A DNA stretch of 64,000 bases, taken from Eutypella sp. D-1. Taxonomy: Eukaryota > Ascomycota > Sordariomycetes > Xylariales > Diatrypaceae. The stretch lies in contig JAJTTP010000007.1 of assembly GCA_023313575.1 (NCBI GenBank), forward strand, positions 744,001-808,000, given 5' to 3'. The notes under the pieces are model-generated. The model was not told the DNA's origin. It did not search any database and worked only from the letters and a program-made list of their open reading frames with translations. Positions 31,071 to 41,894 of the stretch are shown piece by piece. Positions within the stretch are counted from its first letter, which is position 1. Every line of letters starts with the position of its first letter. The position numbers were made by a program, and so were the translations under genes.

Positions 31071-33673
31071 GGTCCGTTAGACCGTAAGCTCATGATGCAG
31101 CGAAGTAGCGCCCATACCTCTTGCCTTCTGATACAACGTTCACATCCATTTCCGTTGTAACTCCGATCGGAAATAACCGGACAGGAGGTACTTATGAGAC
31201 CATGGGTCCGGGGGGCTCTGGAGCCAAGTTGAAAAGGAAACGAAGTGTTTACCGGGGCTTTTTCTGGTACGTGATGGAATGTAAGTTAGTTGTATGGGGT
31301 TATTTAAATGAAAATTTTCGAGATAGAATAGTTCTGAAGATGGATGGGGAGTCACGAATAAGCTAGGGCTTAAAATCAAGGAAGGAACATCTTGTAGTAC
31401 TGACTCATAGGACTTGAATCCAACGAAAGGAAAGAGGTAGATATGAATTTTACTATATAATACCGTAGTAGCTTCGTGTCTATCATGATCCGATAACTTT
31501 TGATCGCGCCTGCTCTCGGTAGATCTGGAGCAGACTTGAAGTAGTGAATCTCGAATGGAAGGCGTTTACAAGGATAGGATGTTGTAGAAGGTTGGAAGGA
31601 AATATTATTGAACTCTAAGGATCATGGGGTAGCTATGATATTTAAAGAAGATGTAGTCTGATAGTGTTGTATTGTCGTAATAGATGAAGGATAGACGTCA
31701 GTTAGCTTTAAGGATGTTAATGGTAGCGAAGATGAAACGGGTGGGACCAAAGTACTAGTCGGGTGGGATGGACTTTATTGGTTCCCAGGAACTGAGGTCA
31801 GAAATTATTTTAATAGGGACAGAATTACAGCCTATCGTGCCCACTTACGAAAATATCCCCAAGTCAATCGCTTGTTGTTTCGATTGATAATGTAGAAAAT
31901 ATCTAGTTGCATCACGTATGAGGAGAGGCATAGAGTGTGTATATCTGGACGCGTGTTATTACTGTTGCGATAAATATCATCACTTCCTTATATTTATCGG
32001 CGTGATTATGAGATCGAAGAGAAGCGATTAAGGGTCACTTTACCATATCAATAAGAATCGGATAATAAGAGCAGTTTACTGGAAAGGCAGTTTGCTCAAA
32101 TCGGCAGCTTGCAAATCTTGGACCGTTATTTGACTGATTGGATTGTGAGAAAGGTAAAATACTGCCATATCGGGTTTCGTTTCCGTTTAATCATCTATGA
32201 TCGCGACTCTGCCAAATCGTGCCAACATAAGGTCACCTACAGTTGATCTAGAAAGTATTCTGGTAGATCGAAGCTTTCGGCATACAGTACCCTGCCCTTT
32301 CTATGGCACAAACCATATCCTCTATTGCAGGAATATTCAGAAAGTCAAGAGTCTACGATTATCAAATTTCATTTAAGTTAATTTGATATTTACTTTGACT
32401 ATCAGTGAATCTATCAAGACTAGGAATATGTGCCTGCTTACGTACCTAAGTAGACACGAGATGTGGGGCATTTGCCCCTATTTCCCCCTTTCCTTTATTG
32501 ACCCACAAAAAGCATAGGAAAAGGGAAACATTGATGAAGGAAACTCAAGGCCACAAACGACTCGCTCTACCATCATATCCGGAGAATCAGGAATTAATAT
32601 GTTAATATCTACACCCCCATGTCGAATAATAATATGAAACTCAGTTTCAAGTGCAATACATGCACCCATATGACACCAATGAAAACACCGAAAAGACAAA
32701 GTCAAGCCTGAACTAAAACGAAGCTAATTATCAAACCGAACTTTGCCATTGATTCAAGCGAAAGTCATCTCTTATAAGCTCTCCGACTTCCCTATGCTAA
32801 TTGAGAAACCAGCATGAACTGATGTAACTTTTCCCTTTTATCGGATAGCTTGATGTATGAGCTGCTTGCTTCAAGAATAGCACTGTGAAAGCAATTGTTG
32901 CTGCCAGGGTATAATAGTAGCAATCTCCCTGGACAAGGTAAAAATTCTGTGAGCGGATGCAGTCTCTTCAACCGTGGACTTTCTACAAGGCGGCTACTGA
33001 GCAGAAAGATTGAGTTGACATCATCAGCCAACGGTGCATCGACCGGCCTGACTATCCACTATAGCACGGATACATCGATCTCTTTCAAATGAAATGTCGT
33101 AACGAGGGAACCCCAAGTGTTCTTAAGTTACATTCTACATGATGGCGTAACGGGTAGGTGAATCGACCTATTCGGCTAATTCTCCGTTGAATATTGGTGG
33201 GACCAGTGGGGCCGAATAAAAAGGGGGTAAATATTTAAGCCACTTAAGCCACAGTAATATCCCTATCCAACTAGTGGCGTTTTCCTGGGATAGGGGTTTC
33301 GAGCATCCTGCAGTGTAACACCGCACCCTAGCGGATGAATCTTGTTAAATTTATGCCTCTATGAATGTTAATTATATAGTATAATGGATTGATTCCGAAG
33401 GAATATGCATGAGCAATTGTTAGTCTAATGCGAATAAGATAAGTAAGTACTTCAATACAGGAGAAAGAAATGCGGTGATAAACGATCCATGATGTAACGG
33501 GGCCATGCGAACATAAGAGATCCAACTGTGTAGTGTCAAGAAACTATGCATGATGTGGTGGTACATATAAAGTTAGTCCTCATCATAATTCAGCGAATGA
33601 GACGCGCATTTGAACGAGGAGACTCTTGGTTTTCGGATGTGGCGTTCTCCAGCGCAGGATCCCGCCTGCGTGT
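31071..33673. other. A+T-rich intergenic region, 2.6 kb
   Basis: No gene is seen; the longest frames are about 80 codons with no resemblance to known families. Base composition is visibly richer in A and T than in the adjacent genes, notably 31.4-32.5 kb. It should hold the BTB promoter (left) and the multicopper oxidase 3' UTR (right). Old transposon remnants altered by repeat-induced mutation are possible, but no repeat pair or terminal repeat was found. Confidence 0.45.
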
Positions 33674-35570
33674 CTAGGCTATGAATCGCCTGTACCGTGG
33701 AATGGGCGTATCGGAATTTTCAGTTGGAGGAGCTCCGGTATCACGTGGACTATTGGGATTCCCATCCCCGTTGGCCTCCCAATAGTCGTCCAACGCCTTT
33801 TCAACTTCGTCGAGCTCGCTGTACGGTTGCTGGCGAGCGAGCTCTTGGACTCGTTGGGTGATTGAAGAACTTGAAAATGCACCGGTCCGACTGAGGAAGT
33901 CATTGCGACTGTATGGCCGTGCACGCCAGCGGGGGTCCATGGGATCAGAGAAATCGGTCGTCTCCTTATAGCCGAACTCAGCAAGAGCGGTAACATTGAA
34001 GGCGGCCATCATGTCGTGGTCTTCGTGGATGAGGTTATGACAGTGGAACATATACACTCCATTCCATGGCGCATAATGTGCTTCGACGAGTACCTTCTCA
34101 TTTTTAGCCAACCAAACCACATCTTTAAGCCCCTTGGCTTCGTAGGGCATCACGCCGCGATTCCCACCGGTTCGCTGTAAAATCTTGAAATCGACCAGAT
34201 GCACGTGGACAGGATGTGTCCAGCCACCTGAGTTGTTCTCGAGCTGCCAGATCTCGACTGTGCCGCGAGGGACCTTGGCAAGCACTCGACTCCCCACGTC
34301 GGTGAAACCCACGCCGTTGATCAGCCATTCGCCGTTGCTCCGCTCGAAGCGGAATGTGTGGTCTGTTCCACTGCTTGAGGGTGGAAATGGAACCTGTCGT
34401 AGCGAGCTTGGAACGACTGAGGAATCACCCACTGCATTATTGCTGACAACGAATCGCATCACTTTATCGGTGTGTAGATAATCGACATCGACACCGATTC
34501 CTCCAGCTTTCTTGAGATTTCGGAGCTCGAGCGTCTGTCCGCGATAGGATGAAAAGTCGAAAACAATCTCGTAGCGTTCGGCAACAGAAACGAAAAGGTC
34601 CGAAGTCTGCACAGGAACCTCGAGTAGTCCGGCATCAGACGCAATGACTTTAAAGGGTAGCTTAGTACCAACATTGGTGCTTTTGGCAAAATACAAGGCA
34701 AAATTCCGTGAGAGCGCGGCGTTGAGGAATCGGAAGCGGTACTTGCGAGGCTGAACGTTCATGAACGGCCATGGCTGACCGTTGACGTGGATGATATCAC
34801 CCCAAAGACTCTGTTCCTCCTGAAGCGCCGATCTCAGAGACCCGTCCTTGTTGTAGAACTTTGATCCTAAGATGAGCGGAATATCATACTGGCCGTAGCC
34901 GGATGGGAGACCTAGAGAATCTTCGGCAGGATCAGTCACGATGTATGCGCCAGTTTGGCCGAAATTCGCGTTCTCGGCAGTCTAGATGGGTATTAGATTA
35001 GGACTTGATCTCAATCATGCCGAGGTATGGAAACCCACAATAGCAAGGGCGTGATCATGATACCACAGCATGCGCGCAGATGCCGTGTTTGGGTAGTAGT
35101 AGTCTTTGAACTGCCCGGGTTGAGTAAGATCCGTGGCCCAACCATCGAATGGGGCTCTGGAGGGGGAGCCGTGTAGATGAACAGAATTAGGGCGTGCTGC
35201 ATTGTTAATGAATCGCACAACAGTCTCTGTCCCCTTTGGTACCACGAAGGTTGGCCCAGGGGAGATCCCGTCATACCCAACTAGTCGAGTAGCTTGGAGA
35301 GAGGGGTATATCTGCTGTTGAAAGGACTTGATCTCGATTTCATAGTACAAGATATTCTTTCCCGTAACGGGATTGGAAATCGTTCTGCGAAATGTTAGTA
35401 AAACCTCTTGGCATTGTTTACTTAACTTACTGCTTTGGCTGCTTTATAGGAGGAATGGGAAGAGGTTTGCTATATAATGAAGAATAAGGGGGGCTTTCCC
35501 AATCTTTCCCCATGGCGCTGTCGAACATGCATCCCGCGAAGGTCAGCCACACAAAACTAAACCAAAGCAT
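33674..35570 (-). CDS. Secreted multicopper oxidase, bilirubin-oxidase-like
   Basis: Reconstructed as exons 35570-35431, 35384-35039 and 34981-33674, giving 597 residues. The first intron (46 bp) has GTAAGT and a perfect TACTAAC branch site; the second (57 bp) uses GTGGGT. The start is the only ATG that gives a signal peptide (MLWFSFVWLTFAGC). All four copper-binding motifs are present: HLHG (116-119), WYHDH (154-158), HPVHVH (418-423) and HCHNLIHEDHDM (475-486), supplying the trinuclear cluster and type 1 site with Met as the axial ligand. Trp416 before His418 matches the Trp-His crosslink pair described in Myrothecium bilirubin oxidase, and TAENANFGQTGAY plus DPAEDSLGLPSGYG follow that family closely. 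Expected reaction: oxidation of phenolics or tetrapyrroles with reduction of O2 to water, outside the cell. A role in pigment formation or detoxification is possible. The C-terminal 100 residues are polar. Confidence 0.92.
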
Positions 35571-38344
35571 TGCTAAATAAATTATAATGAACGAATTGAA
35601 GAAGAGAAAGAGAAAAGACTGTGATAACCCGACTGTAGGAGACTGGTGCAATGATGAGATAGGAGCAGATACCTATGACGGCTTTGGCCTGGTATATATA
35701 GGACGAAATGAGATAGGGGCCGGAAATACCTAGACGTAGTGGCTGCGCCATACCCATCAATAGCTCAATCACCTGAGAAGAAAACAACACCATTATTGAC
35801 ATAGCCGAGCTGTCTGGCCTTGAACTAACGACGATACATCAAGGCCTTTTTCGCAGACATACAGAACCTGCGAGACGCCTGTCAGAAACCCAAGTTCTAT
35901 GGCTTGATCTAGATCTAAATGGTATCAATCATAGTGGTGTAAAGCAGATGGTAGAGGTAATTTGTCTTCTACTCTACTATGTCCATGGGTGGCTGTTCCT
36001 AGACCTTCGTTTCGGAGCCATTATCTTCCGACCCCTAACCACCTTGCCAACAGCTGGGGATATATCGTTTCATGTCCGCTTCTTATAATTGTTTCTAGTC
36101 ATCGCACCTATACTAGAAATCATAGGCCAAATTATTGCTACTTGAGAATAGCAGACAATTCTGTCTTCTTCCATGGGTCGAATATTGTCCGTATAGTACG
36201 AACCTGGATCCCGGTCGATAAATGGTCAATACCGAGCCTTTTTGAGGATTATTCGGTGGGAAACTAGACGGGAAGAAACTACCGTCATTTGCATTATGTT
36301 TAGAGGTAGCATGGGAGCTGACGCAGCCCTCTGTGTCGCAACGGGTTTCAGGCGGCTTAACTATGGTGGTGTCAAGAGAAGAGATTTCTCGGCCTTCCAC
36401 CTTTCGGACTAGATCGAGGCCTCGAGGATAGAAAAAAGAAAGAAAATAGAAACCGCCCTACTCAGACTCAGGATGTGCCATGATAAATGGCTTACTTTAG
36501 AGGGAGCTACCTGTAGCCACTCTCCACACTGCTGATCAAAATTAGGAAGTTTAGTCGATACCCGACATATTCCAGCCTGTGTTGGCCCCGAAGAGGCTAC
36601 TAGGACAAGCCCTTAGGCGTTCCGCTGAGTATTAGTGAATCGTCTATGGAAAGTCGTGCCTTGTCCCCGTGATCGTGGTGAAAATTTTGGCAGGTAATTC
36701 GCACCTAGAGGGTGTAACATCGGATGAATGTGGCTGGGTCTTCGTTCAGCGTGGCGGCCACCATCGCCATTTCACGTGAGACTTCCCTCAAATGGAACAA
36801 AAGTACCACCGGCTGATCCTGGATAAGAGCGGTTTCTGGAGAATACGAAGATAATTAACGCGACGAAACAATTTCTAGTTTCTTAGGCCAGCTCTGCGGG
36901 CAGATAGACATACCATCAGACTTTCATGAATATCTACCATACGGCACTATAGCTCGAATAAAGGATATGAACATTGAGATTACGACTGTATTACAACCAT
37001 GATTGCATTGATACCAGTGATGATGCGGTAGTCTCTTAGCCTTTGTGTAGCAACATCCGATATCATTTCCAGAAGAGCCGACGAAAGATATCTGAAACAC
37101 ATTCTGCTTATCTTATAGAAACACACTCTTCTCCCTTCGCGCAAAGGGTGAAACAAGCCCAGACACCATTTAAGAACGACATGGTGCCAAGATCGATAAC
37201 AAATTTTACATGTTAACGATCTCCGACGTCCGCAAATAGGTGATCCCAATCTCTGTCCCTCTTAGCCACTGTAAAGCTTAGTAGGAAAGGAGCAATGAAA
37301 TCACCCTGCTGCGTATGGAACGTAAGAGTAACGAATCCGGTGCGCAAGCCCGGGATACTTCTCAAACATTATAACGCCATTTAAGTGTCTTGAACACCTA
37401 ATCGTAGACAATGTCTCACTATCCAAAGTGCTGATGAAGCTAAATGAGGTATGTCACTACCGTCGGCTTGCATTCGAGTTTAGTCGAATGGTGTAAGGGG
37501 TCAAGCAGCTCTATAATCTCAACGCCTTATCTCAAACAGTGCGACTCCATGCGACTTCATGTCTCTACTTCTATCACTAGTCCCATATATACTCAAGTAG
37601 TCAGTATTATATAGTGGTCGTAGGTCAAGACTCATTATTCTGTCTGGCCCTGGTTGTGAGGGCGTCAAAGTCAATGAAGAACGACGAGGTCACACGTACG
37701 CCTTAAGTTTCGCTTGAGCTTTACGATAATACTACTCTCTCATCTTGGCTTGACAAGATGGGGGGTTTGAGGACAGCGAAATTGGCCTTATATCTTCAAA
37801 CCCGTTTGTGTCTCTTTCCATTAGATCAACATATCTAGGAAACGTCTAGACTATCCGTTATAAACATCCTAGAATAGTAGGCCTGCTAGACGATGGGATA
37901 AGTACTAAGTAGATGGCAGTTTGCGTCCAACCGTCTCAAACTTCTCGAATAAGGCAAATGCACTTTTCCATGGTAGAATCCCTCCAGTTCTTGAGTAGAT
38001 AAGGATGAGCGCCTGGCGTGGGTTGGTTTGTGGATTGACTACCTATGCCCTCGTATCCCGATAACCTGAAGAGGAATGCTACTAACGGATGGGTATGCTT
38101 CAGCCGAGCCCTACGTGTCCTGGCAGGTACCAGAGACTGGTAGTGTAAAGTCTACTGAACATCTCTTCTCATTGTAATATGTGAGAGGATTGAGAGTGCC
38201 AAGATTCCCATCAGGATATAGAAGAGAGTTTTGACGTGCTGTAATGTGAATGCTGGAGTGCAGGTGGCAGGCTTATATCTTGGTTGCTGCTGTGAGACTA
38301 TCGGTTCACTATTGACGCACTAAAACGTGCTAGTGACTCGTGCT
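35571..38344. other. Intergenic region, 2.8 kb, no supported gene
   Basis: The left end is the multicopper oxidase promoter region; the right end lies beyond the MFS stop. Open frames are all short (about 100 codons or fewer) and resemble nothing. Composition is A+T-rich with scattered TATA runs. No terminal repeats were recognised. Confidence 0.45.
35693..35702 (-). promoter_or_regulatory. Possible TATA element of the multicopper oxidase gene
   Basis: On the minus strand the sequence reads CCTATATATACC, about 125 bases upstream of the oxidase ATG. Position and sequence suit a TATA box, but similar TATA runs are common in this A+T-rich gap. Confidence 0.35.
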
Positions 38345-40193
38345 TTACAATATATAACGAAAGCTATGCACCTCGCCATCTTCGGCGCGGTCCAACTTCT
38401 TGTTCTCTACCCTAAGCCAGAAGCGGAGACATAGGGAAGCGGCGGCGCAGACTACTAGGGCGGCAGTAATAACACTGCAGCCTTTTCGATAGAGTCTAGC
38501 GACCTGAGTTTTAGCATATGATAACGAAATTGGCAATAATACGAGACATATCATTACTTACGGAGCATCTGATTTTGGGTAGAGGTAAGCGGTACTGATA
38601 TTGGTGGCGTTGCTGATGGCGGTGCATAAGGCGAGGGCTACGGCTCGCTTCGCCTTCGGTCGGGGGATGGTGCTAGAGACCCACGACAGTATGATTTGGA
38701 AGACCGAGAATGACCCAGCTGCTTGAAGAAACATAGCCTGTAGTCTGTCAGCCTTGCACTACGATGCTCACATTGTACATCGAACATGACGGCGGAGCAA
38801 CGCACAAAGTACCGAGCGCCAATATTGTAAGTAGACATAGATAGAACCTGCCCGACAATGGAAATGAAACACCCAACGACGATGTGGAAGCAGCGCTCCT
38901 GCGTCCTTCCGCTATGCCAGGAATTCGCTATGGAAAAGATCCAGGCAAAGAAGTATGGGGGCGCAGTAAGAAGAAGTGTTTCCACTTCGGGGTAGCCAAG
39001 CGTTTGGACGATAGACGGGAAGAAATCTAACGTTGCCTAAGTCAGACATGACACTTGAATACTGAATATCTCCGTAATGGTTGCGCCTGGGGAGCTCACA
39101 AGTAAAGCTCATGCCCATCACTGCACCAGTCTGAACCAGAGCTAGTAGCCATGCCTTCGGGTCAACAAGAGTCTGCCGAAGCCCCACAAATACTGATTCT
39201 TTGACTTCATCCGTTTCGCCATCCGTCTCGCGCGACAGACGGTACTGGGCCAAAGCACTCTCGGCCTCGCTAAGCCAGGGGGTGTCGGTAGGGTAATTAG
39301 GTAGGAGGACATATCCCAAAAATGCAGCCACTATTGTGATAGCTCCTTCGATGATGAAGACCCATCGCTAACACAAGCTATTAGAAGAGGCTTTCAAGCA
39401 ACGGGTAGTATAGGGCTCACCCATGAGGGATATCCTCCAACCCCATCCATGTCGCTGATTATACCTGCAGCGATGAGACCGCCAAAGGCGGAGGAGAGAG
39501 TGTAGCCGCTGTAAAATATGGCTATCCTTGATGGTAATTCGGTTTTCGTGTACCAAGAGGACAAGAAGAAGATGCATCCGGGGAAATACGGTGCTTCGAC
39601 TACACCGACCAAGAAACGTAGAACCACTAGACCCGGGAAATTCTGGACGAACCCAGTCGCACCGGAAACCTCAACGTGGCACTAAGTTAGAGCCAGATCT
39701 GAGGTTTAGGTTCTCACACAATAACTTACCACGCCCCAGATAATAACGACGGTGGGAAGATAAACCCTCGGTTTGAAAATCGAGAGTAACATATTGGATG
39801 GGATCATCATGGAAATGTAGCCAGCTGGCGGCCGGGTTAGCATCCATGGTAAACAAGACTAACAATAATCTGCGTGTACGCACCCCAAAGCACCATGACT
39901 GCGGTCTGGTACTGGACATCGTCTATTTGCAGCGTCTTCTCCAAACCCCCAAGACGTGCGTTAGCGATGGCATTCCTGTCGAGAATATTCAGGATGAACA
40001 GAATAATAAGAATCGGTAGGCTCCTCAGGTCAATCTTGCGGACTAGGGACTTCTCCATAGCTAGAAGCTCGACGGGACTGTACGACAAGAGAACCTCGGG
40101 TACCCCGTCGGGTGTAGATGTCTTGGCCTCCTCAATAGTCGCCACGTGAGATTTGACCTCGAGATTGCTCTCGTTTCGGTTTATTGCCGACAT
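38345..40193 (-). CDS. MFS transporter, allantoate-permease (Dal5/ACS) type
   Basis: Reconstructed as seven exons: 40193-39884, 39824-39730, 39669-39421, 39367-39100, 39026-38806, 38737-38562 and 38495-38345, giving 489 residues. All six introns have GT-AG ends, and frame continuity together with family motifs chose between competing sites (for example ARYF joined to AMFLQAAG, and SFT joined to YFFPSIVQTLGYP). Family hallmarks: DLRSLPILIILFILNILDRNAIANARLGGLEK at the first helix, the RFLVGVVEAPYFPGCIFFLSSWYTKTELPSRIA loop, and WVSSTIPRPKAKRAVALAL late in the protein. Twelve membrane helices are expected. Relatives import organic anions such as allantoate, nicotinate, pantothenate or other small acids by proton symport; the substrate here is unknown. 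The last junction (SDAP to LYRKGC) is the least certain. Confidence 0.85.
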
Positions 40194-41894
40194 GGTGGGT
40201 AAGATCGAACGTGAGTCTAACCCAAGATTATTTCTCTTTCGTTTGGATTTCGTCCTCGTGTAGCTAAGACATTAGAAATGAGGACGTAGGTGGAGGGCAT
40301 TCTACGCCAATCCGCGAGGATGATGTCTCCTTATCTATCCCCGGACTTCGTCATTGGGGCAACCCCACAGGGTTCCCCAGATTCCACTCAATACTCCATG
40401 CTTGCTTGGCGTGGGGTATTGTATTCCCTTCTATATGCAAGATTATGCCACTCAGTGGAGCTACTCCGGGGGAGTTCATGGGGGATTTGTGGAGGGCCGG
40501 GCAAAAAGCCGATAGGGAATCACCATTGGCATCTCCTAGGCTCGCACTTGTCGCCGACGTAACCTCGGCAATAGACAATGACATTTAGAGTCTTGAATGT
40601 AGGAATTTGTTAGTGTGGACAAATACAGACGAGATCAACAGCAGCATCTTATATCATGACATTTCCAACTACTTGAACCCTCAAAATATGCTATGTTCCT
40701 AATTCCAAATTAGCCACATCACGCGCGATAAGTCGGCAATTGTCCATTATCAAGGCCGTAAGGATGGACAAATCCATCTTGGCTATATGCTGCTATGACC
40801 TCGACGGCATCATCGCGTTCATCAAGGCGGTCGAGAGATCCCCTGTCAAAGTGCAGCTGTTTCCTCAGGCTGAAAAGTTTACAGATGGGCTTCCAATGCA
40901 TGCAGCCCGAGATGTCTCGGACAAGGCCAGGGTATCAGGCTCGTAAAAGTCAGGGAACGGGACTTGGTGGACGGCATCAAGCATCTTCTAGGGGAAGAGA
41001 ACGCCGCGAGTCTCCGTTATATTCGCGGCACCTTCACTTTGATGCTCGACTTTCCTGATAGCAGCCGGCACAGCCCCAAGCGCCGAGTCGGCTGACCTCG
41101 TGATGGCTGCCGGATCGGTGAACCTGGAGAGCTCCGGGAGACGGTCGCGTTGTAGAAGGCTACTGACAGCCGCCTGAAGTCGAGCGAGGTGCACAGGCAT
41201 TCCAGCTCCCCTGTTGCGGTGTAAATGGAGGGAAGGGCCGATCACTGATAAATAAGGAGGATTTCGTGGATGGATAATCAGTAATCTTAGGCATCATGCT
41301 CATCTAAAGCTTTGGGGTCAGGTCGGAGGGTGCACACTCGATGCGCGGAGACATCTACTACAAGTCGGCTCATCCCGCCGTGCGTCGCATCTGACCTTGT
41401 GCTTCTTATACTGAGCACTTGATAATACTTAGCATTAGGTACCCAATAAGGGATGGAGTAATAGGAGATGGCGGTATACGCACATGCTCGTGCATGGGAG
41501 AGACGAAGGCCACGATGCCGGCCTCCGGAGAACTGGGAGGCCCCAGCTGCAGAGAGGTCTAATTATCTCCGGCTTTGCCACCTTGAATCAAGGGGGGCTT
41601 CTGACGGGGAGAATGGCGTAGGAAGGCTGAAACTCTGGGAAACATCTAAGGCACTGGAGCAGAGGATCCAGTACGATGCCCCGGACTATACACACGGACT
41701 CAACTAGTCACCACCGATCAATGCTAAGTATTACTTTGCTTCTATTAAAGTTCCTGGGCACTGAAATTGGAGTATGCTGCTGGCTCCGATCCCAATAATA
41801 TCAAGTGGCCACGTTACGATCCCCAGTAAACACTAGTATTGGTGGGGATCTGGACTCTGATTGTGCATCACTGTGTACATGTGGTTCATGTGGC
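40194..41894. other. Intergenic region containing a decayed aldolase fragment
   Basis: About 1.7 kb between the MFS start and the dioxygenase stop. Apart from the aldolase-like relic at 40.8 kb, the open frames on both strands (for example 41468-41707 plus, 40988-41245 minus) do not resemble known families. The relic and flanks are less A+T-rich than the neighbouring gaps, consistent with former coding sequence. Confidence 0.45.
40764..40946 (+). pseudogene. Remnant of a class II (ketose-bisphosphate) aldolase N-terminus
   Basis: About 60 codons read ILAICCYDLDGIIAFIKAVE, then RSPVKVQLFPQAEKFTDG, then a His-Ala-Ala segment and a stop. This matches the N-terminal strand-helix-strand of fungal class II aldolase-like proteins, where a Tyr-Asn/Asp-Leu-Glu-x-x-x-A segment is followed by SPxxxQLFP. 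No catalytic zinc-binding His region follows in any frame nearby, so this is a truncated relic, not a gene. The resemblance is from memory of the family and covers a short stretch, so it needs confirmation. Confidence 0.45.

Noticed and set aside
35557..35802. 81-codon frame starting upstream of, and overlapping, the multicopper oxidase ATG; considered as a regulatory uORF
   Set aside because: A TATA-like element lies between its ATG and the oxidase start, so the frame start is probably upstream of transcription. The peptide resembles nothing.
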